DNA of 7,911 nt from Flavobacteriaceae bacterium (GTDB taxonomy: Bacteria; Bacteroidota; Bacteroidia; Flavobacteriales; Flavobacteriaceae). The number at the start of each line of letters is the position of its first letter. Positions within the stretch are counted from its first letter, which is position 1. Below, piece by piece: positions 1 through 6,680 of this stretch. Below the pieces are notes generated by a model that did not search any database, had not been told where the DNA came from, and was given only the letters and a program-made list of their open reading frames with translations. The stretch spans positions 1 through 7,911 of the forward strand of contig JAESTG010000197.1 of NCBI GenBank assembly GCA_016763715.1, read 5' to 3'. The position numbers and the translations under genes were made by a program.

Positions 1-1
1 A

Positions 2-61
2 ATATTCTTTCCGGAAGTTTGGACTGCTCAAGAATTGGAAGATTGGGGCAAAAACGTCTAG
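2..61 (+). CDS. C-terminal end of an upstream gene, possibly tryptophan 2,3-dioxygenase (5' truncated)
   Basis: An open frame enters from the left edge and stops at TAG 59-61, giving 19 residues that read IFFPEVWTAQELEDWGKNV. The stop lies 17 bases before the TTG start of the metallopeptidase, a spacing that fits co-transcription. From memory, the tail resembles the end of flavobacterial tryptophan 2,3-dioxygenases (heme enzymes that open the indole ring of tryptophan to N-formylkynurenine), which are often found next to an M23 peptidase gene. Nineteen residues cannot prove the family, so the reading frame is better supported than the product. The frame starting at base 1 is also open, to a TAA at 73-75, but it overruns the gap and gives a less protein-like composition. 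Confidence 0.4.
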   Translation: MFFPEVWTAQELEDWGKNV

Positions 62-78
62 CAAAAAGAATCTAAAAA

Positions 79-1314
79 TTGAAAAAATTTCTCGTATTAA
101 GCCTATTGGCGTTTTCATTTACAGCTTGTGAGGATGCCAAAGATGATTTGGATGACCTCTCTAATTCGTTGATAGCAACAGCTCCCGTTATTACTAAAGA
201 ATATGGGTTTATACTCAATGATTTTGAAGTGACTCGGGATACGGTGCAATCAGGAGATACCTTTGGAGGTATTTTAAATGAAAACGGTGTAAGTCAGAAT
301 AAAATATTTGAAGTAGCCACCGTATATAAAGATAGTTTCGATGTAAGAAGACTTGGTGTTGGTAAGCCCTATGTTTTACTGAATTCAAAAGATTCATTAA
401 ATCAAACACAAGTATTTATTTACGAAAGAAACAAAGTGGATTATGTGGTTATTGATATGCGCGATAGCCTTTCTGTATTAAACTTTAAAAAACCCGTAAG
501 TTATATTGAAAAAGAAGCTTCAGGTATTATTACCAGCTCACTTTCCGAAACGATGGCGCAAAATAATTTAAGCCCTTATATGACCGATCGTTTGGCTAAT
601 ATCTATGCTTGGACTATTAATTTCTTTAAATTACAAGCAGGAGATAATTTCAAGGTGATTTATACTGAAAAATTTATTAGTGATACCATACCAGCAGGTT
701 TGCATGAAATTAAAGCGGTCTATTTCGAACATCGAGGAAAACCATTGTATGCATTCAATTTTATACCAGAAATCGATTCAACCAATACCGTAGCCGATTT
801 TTATGATGAAACAGCTAATAATTTAAGACGTGCTTTTCTGAAGGCGCCTGTCAAATTTAGTCGCATCTCTTCTCGCTATAATTTGAATAGAAGAATTGCT
901 TACTATGGGTATAAAAAGAGGCCTCATAAAGGTACCGATTTTGCCGCTCCCATGGGAACTCCAATTTTAGCAACCGCAGATGGGATTGTAAGTAAACCGG
1001 AACGTCGTGGAGGAAATGGAAATTATGTAAAAATAAAACATAATGGCACCTACGAAACCCAATATTTGCACATGAGAAAGAGAAATGTGAAAAGAGGAGA
1101 TTTTGTGCGTCAAGGAGATGTAATTGGCTGGATAGGAATGACTGGCAACAGCGGGGGTCCACACGTGTGCTATCGCTTTTGGAAAAATGGTGCTCAAGTA
1201 GATCCATTTACACAAGATTTACCAGCGTCCAAACCCCTTGATTCTGCCTATCATGAGTCTTATTTTAAGTTTGTTAGCCCTCTCAAAGATCAACTAGACT
1301 GTATTTTGTACTAA
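79..1314 (+). CDS. M23 family peptidoglycan metallopeptidase, lipoprotein
   Basis: Predicted zinc endopeptidase that cuts peptide cross-links in peptidoglycan, anchored as a lipoprotein. Residues 1-16 form a short signal peptide ending in FTA before Cys17. The mature start is strongly acidic (CEDAKDDLDD), resembling the export signal of surface lipoproteins in Bacteroidota. Residues about 54-80 (VQSGDTFGGILNENGV) look like a LysM/OapA-like domain common in this family. The M23 domain covers about 281-378, with HKGTD (His283, Asp287) as zinc ligands, His331 in YLHM, and GPHVC (His362, Cys364) where most members have HxH. An in-frame TAA at 73-75 sits just upstream and the next in-frame ATG is at residue 159, beyond the signal peptide, so the TTG at 79 is the credible start. 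It probably shares a transcript with the upstream gene. The family call is secure; whether the enzyme is active depends on the HxC site. Confidence 0.93.
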   Translation: MKKFLVLSLLAFSFTACEDAKDDLDDLSNSLIATAPVITKEYGFILNDFEVTRDTVQSGDTFGGILNENGVSQNKIFEVATVYKDSFDVRRLGVGKPYVLLNSKDSLNQTQVFIYERNKVDYVVIDMRDSLSVLNFKKPVSYIEKEASGIITSSLSETMAQNNLSPYMTDRLANIYAWTINFFKLQAGDNFKVIYTEKFISDTIPAGLHEIKAVYFEHRGKPLYAFNFIPEIDSTNTVADFYDETANNLRRAFLKAPVKFSRISSRYNLNRRIAYYGYKKRPHKGTDFAAPMGTPILATADGIVSKPERRGGNGNYVKIKHNGTYETQYLHMRKRNVKRGDFVRQGDVIGWIGMTGNSGGPHVCYRFWKNGAQVDPFTQDLPASKPLDSAYHESYFKFVSPLKDQLDCILY

Positions 1315-1432
1315 TTTAGCCACAATTTGTTGTTAATAAACTGTTCTTATCTAACTGGTAATAAGGCGTGTAGTTGTTTATTTTTTTGCTACTTTTAAAT
1401 ACATCTTTTGTTAATATTTTCTTAACCAATCG

Positions 1433-1465
1433 TTGCAAGAAAATCTATCAATAGTGGTAATTTTG
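1433..1465 (+). promoter_or_regulatory. Candidate Bacteroidota-type promoter of the Oar-like receptor gene
   Basis: TAATTTTG at 1458-1465 matches the Bacteroidota -7 consensus TAnnTTTG exactly. A TTG at 1433-1435 lies 22 bases upstream, within the range known for flavobacterial -33 elements. Transcription would begin near 1472, leaving a short A/C-rich leader without a Shine-Dalgarno sequence before the ATG at 1495, as is usual in this phylum. The rest of the 180-base gap after the metallopeptidase gene (1315-1432) holds AT-rich DNA and a T-run near 1380-1387, but no convincing terminator hairpin. Confidence 0.65.
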
Positions 1466-1494
1466 CAAACGAACACTAAATTAAACAAACACTT

Positions 1495-4400
1495 ATGAAA
1501 CAATTTTTACTATTTGTACTATTAGTGATGGGAACCGTTGCAACTTCTTTTGCGCAAGGGGTAACAACTTCATCAATTAACGGTAGGATATCTGATTCTG
1601 CTGGAGAACCTTTATCAGGAGCAAATGTATTGGCCGTACATGTAGATTCTGGAACGAAATACGGAGCTATTTCAGATTTTGACGGGTATTATCGACTACC
1701 AAACATGAGACCTGGTGGACCATACACGGTGACTATTTCTTATGTTGGATTTAACAATTTTGAAAGAACCAATGTATTTCTTCAATTAGGAGATTCAAAG
1801 AAAATGAGCGTTGATATGTCTGAGGATAGCAATGCGCTAGACGAGGTAGTTATTTCGGTACAACGAAATGGCATTATCGATGGGAACCGAACTGGAACGG
1901 CAACGACTATCTCGGAAAGAGACATTCTTACGCTGCCTGCAGCGTCACGTTCTATTGCTGATTTTGTTAGAGCAACTCCACAAGCTCAAATAACCGAAGG
2001 TAATGATGGTTTTTCTATATCACTATCTGGTCAAAACAATAGATACAACGCCATTTATATTGATGGTGCTGTAAATAACGATGTATTTGGATTGGCTGGT
2101 TCTGGAACTAACGGAGGACAAACAGGAGTGAATCCTTTCTCTGTTGATGCTATTGAAAGCTTCCAAGTGAATATTGCACCTTTTGATGTACGTCAATCTG
2201 GATTCTCAGGAGGTTCTATTAATGCTGTTACCCGTTCAGGTACGAATACATGGAAAGGTTCTGCTTATAGTTTCTTAAGAAATGAGAGCTTGGCCGGAGA
2301 AACACCACCAGATTTAGTAGTAGACGGAGAAAGCGCTGAGAAGTTAGATGAATTTAGCGCATTAACTTACGGAGTTAGAGTAGGTGGTCCAATTATTAAG
2401 GACAAATTATTCTTCTTTTTAAACTACGAAAGACAAGATGACGAGACTCCTCAACCATTTAATTTTGGTAATTATGAAGGACGTGCTTCACTAGATGATC
2501 TTAATACTCTTCAAAACTTCTTATCTAGTACTTACGGATACGATACAGGTGGGTTTGCAAATAACACTAGAACACTCGAAAGTGATAAAATAACTGTTAA
2601 GTTGGATTGGAATATTAACGATAAAAACAGAATATCTTTCCGTCACGGTTTGGTGAAGGCTGATAATCTTGAAGCAAGAAGTTCAGGAGATACAAACATT
2701 GGATTTATTAATGGATCTGAGTTGTTTGAAACTGTTACAAATTCATCTGCTTTAGAATGGAATTCGAATTTCAGCGAAAAGGTTTCCAATAAAATGGTAA
2801 TTGGTTATACTACGGTACGTGATGATAGAGATCCTTCAGGAAGTCCATTTCCAACGGTAGATATTCAGGATGGTAATGGTACTATTTCATTTGGTGCAGA
2901 ACCTTTTTCTACTGCCAATTTACTAGATCAGGATGTTTTTACATTTAATGATAATGTTGAAATCTATTCTGGGAAACATACTTTCACTATTGGTGCTAAC
3001 GTTGAATATTCTAAGTCTAAAAACTTGTTCTTCGCTTATAATTATGGTGATTATACTTTTGAAGATCAATTTGATGATAAAGGAAATTTACTTTCTTCTG
3101 GTTTGAATCAATTCTTAACGGGTCAAAATGCCGATGTGTATCAGCATGGATACTCTTTAGTAGGTAACGGAGTTGTAGGTGATGAATCTGCTGGTGCAGC
3201 TGAGTTTACTTTATTACAAACAGCACTTTACTTTCAAGATGAAATTCAGTTAACTGATAACTTCAAATTTACGTATGGTATTAGAGCCGATATCCCATTC
3301 TGGGAAGATGGTGCAGTGAATGATGATTTTAACGATCGTACAATTCCTATTTTAGAGGCATTTGGTAAAGACCTTCAAGAAGCTAAAGTTGGACAAGGAA
3401 TCGACCCAAGCTTACACCTTTCTCCAAGATTAGGTTTTAACTGGGATGTTAAGGACAACGGTAAAACTCAAATACGTGGTGGTTTAGGTGTATTTACATC
3501 TAGAATACCTTTAGTATGGCCTGGTGGAGCTTATAATAACAATGGTATAACAGGTGGATTTAACTTTGAATTCGGTCAACCATTCGTAGCAGACATTAAC
3601 GGACAATTTGAAGATCCAGCACCTGGTAGTGGTGGAGTTGGTGGAAACATTGACCTTTTCGCCAAGGATTTTAAACTTCCACAAGTACTTAAGTACAACA
3701 TTGGAATTGATCAAAAATTACCACTTTGGGGATTAATTGCTAGTTTCGATTTCTTATATACTGATGTAATTACAGACATCTATTATGAAAACTTGAACTT
3801 AAAAGGTCCAACAGGTAGTCTTAACGGGCATGGAGATAACAGACCAACTTATGATAGACGTGATGAAATTGACGATACTTATGGTCGTATTATCTTAGCA
3901 TCGAACACTGGAGAAGGTAAAGCGTATAACGCAACGTTTAGCTTAAGAAAGCCTTTCCAAAATGGCTTCCAAGGACAAATATCTTACTCTAGAGGTGAGT
4001 CTGAGAAAGTTTTCGAAGGAACTTCTTCTCAAAACAGTTCTCAATGGAGAAACATCCAAACTGTAAATGGTAAGAACTCTGACATTCCATTGTCTAGATC
4101 TGATTTCTCTTTAGGTCACAGATTCTCATCTAACTTTTCTTATGAATTAAAGTGGAACAAAAATATCAAAACAACTATCGGTGTCTTCTACGAAGGTGCA
4201 GAAGGAGCTCCTTTCAGTTATGTTTATAACGAAGGAAGAGATATTTTCAATGATGATTCTCGTGACAATGCTTTAATATATGTACCTGCAAATTCAGCAG
4301 AAATTACTTTTGCTACATTAACCGATTCCGATGGAAATGTAATTGCAACTCCAGCTCAGCAATGGGAGCAGTTTAATGCTTTTATTGAAGGAGATGAATA

Positions 4401-4758
4401 CCTAAGCAGTAGACGTGGAGGTTATGTAGATAGAAATGGAGATAGATTAGCTTGGTCTCATGTTATAGATCTTAAGGTTTTACAAGACTTTTCTATTACT
4501 GTAGGGGGTAAAAAACATACCCTCCAAGCTTCTTTAGATATTTTCAATTTTACCAACTTATTGAATAGCGATTGGGGTAAACGTAGATTTGTTGGTGGAG
4601 GATCAGTTCGTCCATTAACTACAGTTTCTGGTGGACCAGATCCTGTATTTACTTTTGATGCTAGTAGATTTGAAGATGGTATTGATGAATTGGATGACAG
4701 AGGAATCCAATCTTCTAGATGGCAAATGCAAGTAGGTTTACGTTACCTTTTTAACTAA
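1495..4758 (+). CDS. Oar-like TonB-dependent outer-membrane receptor with carboxypeptidase-regulatory-like domain
   Basis: A 1087-residue outer-membrane beta-barrel protein. Residues 1-20 are a signal peptide (cleavage SFA before Gln21). Residues about 26-110 form a carboxypeptidase-regulatory-like beta-sandwich (INGRISDSAGEPLSGANV, then FDGYYRLPN and SYVGF). ALDEVVIS at 114-121 is a TonB-box-like segment. The plug spans about 130-250 and includes NRYNAIYIDGAVNND and GGSINAVTRSGTN. The remainder is the barrel, ending in VGLRYLFN, an aromatic-rich last strand typical of the group. This architecture matches the Oar family; Myxococcus Oar is linked to protease secretion, and flavobacterial homologues are often abundant outer-membrane proteins. 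The substrate cannot be read from sequence. No SusD-like lipoprotein gene adjoins it, so it is not an obvious glycan SusC/SusD pair. It has its own promoter and a strong terminator, which makes it a single-gene unit. Confidence 0.93.
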   Translation: MKQFLLFVLLVMGTVATSFAQGVTTSSINGRISDSAGEPLSGANVLAVHVDSGTKYGAISDFDGYYRLPNMRPGGPYTVTISYVGFNNFERTNVFLQLGDSKKMSVDMSEDSNALDEVVISVQRNGIIDGNRTGTATTISERDILTLPAASRSIADFVRATPQAQITEGNDGFSISLSGQNNRYNAIYIDGAVNNDVFGLAGSGTNGGQTGVNPFSVDAIESFQVNIAPFDVRQSGFSGGSINAVTRSGTNTWKGSAYSFLRNESLAGETPPDLVVDGESAEKLDEFSALTYGVRVGGPIIKDKLFFFLNYERQDDETPQPFNFGNYEGRASLDDLNTLQNFLSSTYGYDTGGFANNTRTLESDKITVKLDWNINDKNRISFRHGLVKADNLEARSSGDTNIGFINGSELFETVTNSSALEWNSNFSEKVSNKMVIGYTTVRDDRDPSGSPFPTVDIQDGNGTISFGAEPFSTANLLDQDVFTFNDNVEIYSGKHTFTIGANVEYSKSKNLFFAYNYGDYTFEDQFDDKGNLLSSGLNQFLTGQNADVYQHGYSLVGNGVVGDESAGAAEFTLLQTALYFQDEIQLTDNFKFTYGIRADIPFWEDGAVNDDFNDRTIPILEAFGKDLQEAKVGQGIDPSLHLSPRLGFNWDVKDNGKTQIRGGLGVFTSRIPLVWPGGAYNNNGITGGFNFEFGQPFVADINGQFEDPAPGSGGVGGNIDLFAKDFKLPQVLKYNIGIDQKLPLWGLIASFDFLYTDVITDIYYENLNLKGPTGSLNGHGDNRPTYDRRDEIDDTYGRIILASNTGEGKAYNATFSLRKPFQNGFQGQISYSRGESEKVFEGTSSQNSSQWRNIQTVNGKNSDIPLSRSDFSLGHRFSSNFSYELKWNKNIKTTIGVFYEGAEGAPFSYVYNEGRDIFNDDSRDNALIYVPANSAEITFATLTDSDGNVIATPAQQWEQFNAFIEGDEYLSSRRGGYVDRNGDRLAWSHVIDLKVLQDFSITVGGKKHTLQASLDIFNFTNLLNSDWGKRRFVGGGSVRPLTTVSGGPDPVFTFDASRFEDGIDELDDRGIQSSRWQMQVGLRYLFN

Positions 4759-4778
4759 AACATACTTTACTATATTTG

Positions 4779-4809
4779 AAAGCCGCTTCTGTTTAGAAGC
4801 GGCTTTTTT
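4779..4809 (+). terminator. Rho-independent terminator of the Oar-like receptor gene
   Basis: A perfect GC-rich hairpin: AAAGCCGCTTCT at 4779-4790 pairs with AGAAGCGGCTTT at 4795-4806 around a GTTT loop, followed by an unbroken T-run at 4804-4809. It begins 20 bases after the receptor stop codon. The T-tract is on the + strand side only, so it should end + strand transcription. Confidence 0.93.
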
Positions 4810-4822
4810 ATGCAATAATGCC

Positions 4823-4830
4823 TACCTTTG
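4823..4830 (+). promoter_or_regulatory. Candidate -7 promoter element of the four-helix membrane protein gene
   Basis: TACCTTTG matches the Bacteroidota -7 consensus TAnnTTTG and lies 13 bases after the terminator T-run. No clear TTG is present 17-23 bases upstream; that stretch falls inside the terminator hairpin, so the -33 half is missing or weak. Initiation near 4837 would give a leader of about 47 bases, rich in A and C (AACCAAACCAAAACTAAAAT), without a Shine-Dalgarno sequence. Confidence 0.5.
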
Positions 4831-4883
4831 CATGATACACTTCAGCTTTAGCTAAGGTGCAACCAAACCAAAACTAAAATATT

Positions 4884-5327
4884 ATGTACGCAACCGTTAA
4901 ATTTTTGCACTCTGGGTGGGCCTATTTAGTATTATTAATTGTCGTTATTGCCACTATTAATGCTTTGATTGGTTTCTTCGGAAATAAAGAGTACCAGCCC
5001 AAAGATTTTCGTTTAGCCCTATTTGCATTGATTGTTACGCATATTCAACTTTTAATTGGTTTGGTATTTTATTTTATTTCTCCATTGGGCATGAAATCTA
5101 TTTCTGATAATGGCATGGGTACTGTTATGAAGGATGCAATGTTACGATTGAATGCAGTAGAGCATCCTACCGTAATGATTTTGACGGTGGTATTTATAAC
5201 TATTGGTTACTCTAAACACAAAAAGAAACTGGTTTCAAAACCAAAGTTTAAGGTACTCGCTATATTTTATACAATTGCATTGCTATTATTACTTTCTAGA
5301 ATCCCATGGGGACAATGGTTTGACTAA
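4884..5327 (+). CDS. Small four-helix inner-membrane protein, possibly cytochrome b-like
   Basis: A 147-residue, strongly hydrophobic protein with four predicted membrane helices at about 11-31, 44-66, 94-110 and 122-140. A short loop follows helix 1, and basic segments (KHKKK at 111-115, SKPKFK at 118-123) suggest the cytoplasmic side. His9, His53 and His94 lie at or within helices 1 to 3, a pattern that could serve as axial heme ligands; from memory, homologues are loosely labelled cytochrome B. I also recall such flavobacterial proteins labelled 50S ribosomal protein L27, which does not fit: L27 is a short, basic, soluble protein of about 85 residues. It probably sits in its own transcript between the terminator upstream and the convergent nuclease gene. 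The gene is real; the function is unproven. Confidence 0.85.
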   Translation: MYATVKFLHSGWAYLVLLIVVIATINALIGFFGNKEYQPKDFRLALFALIVTHIQLLIGLVFYFISPLGMKSISDNGMGTVMKDAMLRLNAVEHPTVMILTVVFITIGYSKHKKKLVSKPKFKVLAIFYTIALLLLLSRIPWGQWFD

Positions 5328-5339
5328 TTTTAGTAGCCT

Positions 5340-6401
5340 CTAGTTACTTTTATCAACTTCCTTAATAAGATATAGATATACTGGAAAATGGTCGCTGTAG
5401 CCTCCAGTAAATGCTCCATTAGCAAAACTTCGGAATGGATATCCCTTATATTTACCTCGTGTTGTGGTGAGATAGTTTTTATTGAAGACTCCTGCCGTAT
5501 AAAATCGGTACGAACTATAATCTTTCTTAGTTAATTCCGAAGAAATTATCATTTGATCAAATAGATTCCACCCATCTCTCCACGCTAATGACCCAATACC
5601 TTTTTTGTAGAGAGCTTCCATCGGGTTATATAATTTACCTATACTTAGGTTGTCCTTGCTCTTTTCAGTTTCTAGGATAACTTTTACGCTTGGACTGGTT
5701 GGGTCGTCATTTAGATCACCCATGGTTATAATCTTAGCATATGGGTCTTCACTAAAAATTGAATCAATAATATGCTCGTTTAATTTTGCAGCTTTAATTC
5801 GCTTGTAGCGACTGCGGGCTTCTCCTCCTCTTCGTGATGGCCAATGATTGATTATAAGATGTATTTTCTCTCCATCCAAATATCCACTTACAATTAGTTG
5901 ATCTCTCGTAAAAACTCTTTTGGTAAGGTCATTATTATCATAAATTTTAAGTTCATAAGCATAATAGTGAGATGGGGTAAACATTTTTTTTTGATATAGT
6001 AAAGCGACGTCAATTCCTCTACGGTCTGGAGAATCGAAATGAACAATACCATAATCTGTAGCTGCTAGCCAATCTTGATTCAACAGATCTTCTAGCACCT
6101 TTCTATTTTCTATTTCACAAACACCTATAAGCGTAGGGGGGTTTCCTGTGAATTCCTTTCCAATTTGAGAAATTACTTGAGCCATATTGTTGAGTTTGGC
6201 ATTGTAAACTTCTGCCGTCCAATGATCCTTGCCTAACGGAGTACGATCGTTATCAAAAGTCAAGGGGTCGTCTTCAGTATCAAATAAATTTTCGAGATTG
6301 TAGAAAGTGACCGTATGTACTTTATAGATTTTATTTTCCTGCGCCATCAAAGTAAAATTTGTAAGAATACTGGCTACTAGTAAGCCATATATGATTTGCA
6401 T
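5340..6401 (-). CDS. Exported endonuclease/exonuclease/phosphatase (EEP) family protein
   Basis: A 353-residue metal-dependent phosphodiesterase-fold enzyme, predicted to cut nucleic acids or other phosphoesters outside the cytoplasm. Residues 1-20 are a signal peptide (cleavage LMA before Gln21). EEP motifs occur in order: FYNLENLFD (33-41, Asn35), CEIEN (95-99, metal-binding Glu96), SPDRRGIDVALLY (124-136), NHWPSR (185-190, His186), GDLNDDP (228-234, Asp229 and Asn231) and SDHFPV (336-341, Asp337 and His338 of the catalytic pair). All expected catalytic positions are present and the length suits a single-domain secreted member. The ATG is directly preceded by an in-frame TAA, so the start is fixed. 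It converges on the four-helix gene with 12 bp between stop codons and diverges from a receptor gene 277 bp away. Substrate (DNA, RNA, phospholipid or small phosphodiester) is undetermined. Confidence 0.93.
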   Translation of the reverse strand: MQIIYGLLVASILTNFTLMAQENKIYKVHTVTFYNLENLFDTEDDPLTFDNDRTPLGKDHWTAEVYNAKLNNMAQVISQIGKEFTGNPPTLIGVCEIENRKVLEDLLNQDWLAATDYGIVHFDSPDRRGIDVALLYQKKMFTPSHYYAYELKIYDNNDLTKRVFTRDQLIVSGYLDGEKIHLIINHWPSRRGGEARSRYKRIKAAKLNEHIIDSIFSEDPYAKIITMGDLNDDPTSPSVKVILETEKSKDNLSIGKLYNPMEALYKKGIGSLAWRDGWNLFDQMIISSELTKKDYSSYRFYTAGVFNKNYLTTTRGKYKGYPFRSFANGAFTGGYSDHFPVYLYLIKEVDKSN

Positions 6402-6479
6402 TTAAATGAAAATTTGTGGGAGTAGTACGCCTGAATGTAAGAATGTTAAATGTAAACAATCTACCAATAGGGAGACCTG

Positions 6480-6495
6480 TCAATTCACGAATTGA
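6480..6495. repeat. Inverted repeat TCAATTC-AC-GAATTGA, candidate operator
   Basis: Seven-base arms match perfectly around a two-base centre, giving a compact dyad of the size bound by dimeric regulators. It lies 78 bases upstream of the EEP start and its edge is 28 bases upstream of the candidate receptor -7 element. A regulatory role is inferred from symmetry and position; AT-rich DNA can produce such dyads by chance. Confidence 0.4.
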
Positions 6496-6523
6496 GACTA
6501 CAACTTCAATGTTTATAGGCTAT

Positions 6524-6531
6524 TATGTTTG
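6524..6531 (+). promoter_or_regulatory. Candidate -7 promoter element of the second receptor gene
   Basis: TATGTTTG matches TAnnTTTG exactly, but no TTG lies at the usual 17-23 base distance upstream, so the call is weak. It would imply a leader of about 140 bases before the ATG at 6679. An activator bound upstream could compensate for a missing -33 element. Confidence 0.35.
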
Positions 6532-6648
6532 ATTTATTCGAAAGAGCCTTATAACTTCGTCCAACTATTTTACTCTTCCCAGCATGTTGATAATGCGTCT
6601 CCTTTGGGGTCAATTGAGGCGATAATTATGTCCATATGATTCGATATA

Positions 6649-6680
6649 GACAAACCAACCAAACCAATTTGTCAACAAAT
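6649..6680 (+). repeat. Overlapping inverted repeats at the receptor translation start
   Basis: GACAAA at 6649-6654 can pair with TTTGTC at 6668-6673 across 13 bases rich in AACC. The same TTTGT bases also form a second dyad, ATTTGT-CA-ACAAAT (6667-6680), which includes the first two bases of the ATG. The pairings exclude each other. They could be an operator or a weak leader structure, or chance in low-complexity AT-rich sequence. Confidence 0.3.

Larger units (their letters stand above)
6402..6678. other. Divergent intergenic region between the EEP enzyme and the second receptor
   Basis: This 277-base stretch carries the regulatory signals for two genes transcribed away from each other. 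I saw no coding frame or RNA gene in it. It contains a near-perfect inverted repeat (6480-6495), a -7-like element for the + strand (6524-6531), an 8-base palindrome TCAATTGA (6610-6617), and overlapping inverted repeats next to the receptor start (6649-6680). No exact TAnnTTTG match was found on the - strand for the EEP gene. Confidence 0.6.

Noticed and set aside
215..409. 64-codon open frame on the - strand
   Set aside because: Antisense to the N-terminal domain of the metallopeptidase, with no start context or family resemblance.
857..1215. Two overlapping open frames on the - strand (857-1207 and 967-1215)
   Set aside because: They lie opposite the conserved M23 catalytic domain, have no recognisable motifs, and overlap each other; they are shadows of the coding strand.
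1315..1400. Possible terminator after the metallopeptidase gene (CTTAT...ATAAG and a later T-run)
   Set aside because: The stem is only five AT-rich pairs with a ten-base loop and the T-run is well downstream, so it does not meet the form of an intrinsic terminator.
1410..1426. Small dyad GTTAA-N7-TTAAC upstream of the receptor promoter
   Set aside because: Five-base AT-rich arms are expected by chance in this DNA; no second site or other support.
3511..3714. 67-codon open frame on the - strand
   Set aside because: Antisense to the receptor barrel, whose reading frame is intact and conserved.
1495..4758. Receptor as the SusC half of a polysaccharide utilization locus
   Set aside because: No SusD-like gene, glycoside hydrolase or sensor lies next to it, and its features fit the Oar-like group better.
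5323..5334. ACTAA-TT-TTAGT dyad as a bidirectional terminator between the convergent genes
   Set aside because: No GC pairs to speak of, a two-base loop and no adjacent T-tract; too weak to terminate.
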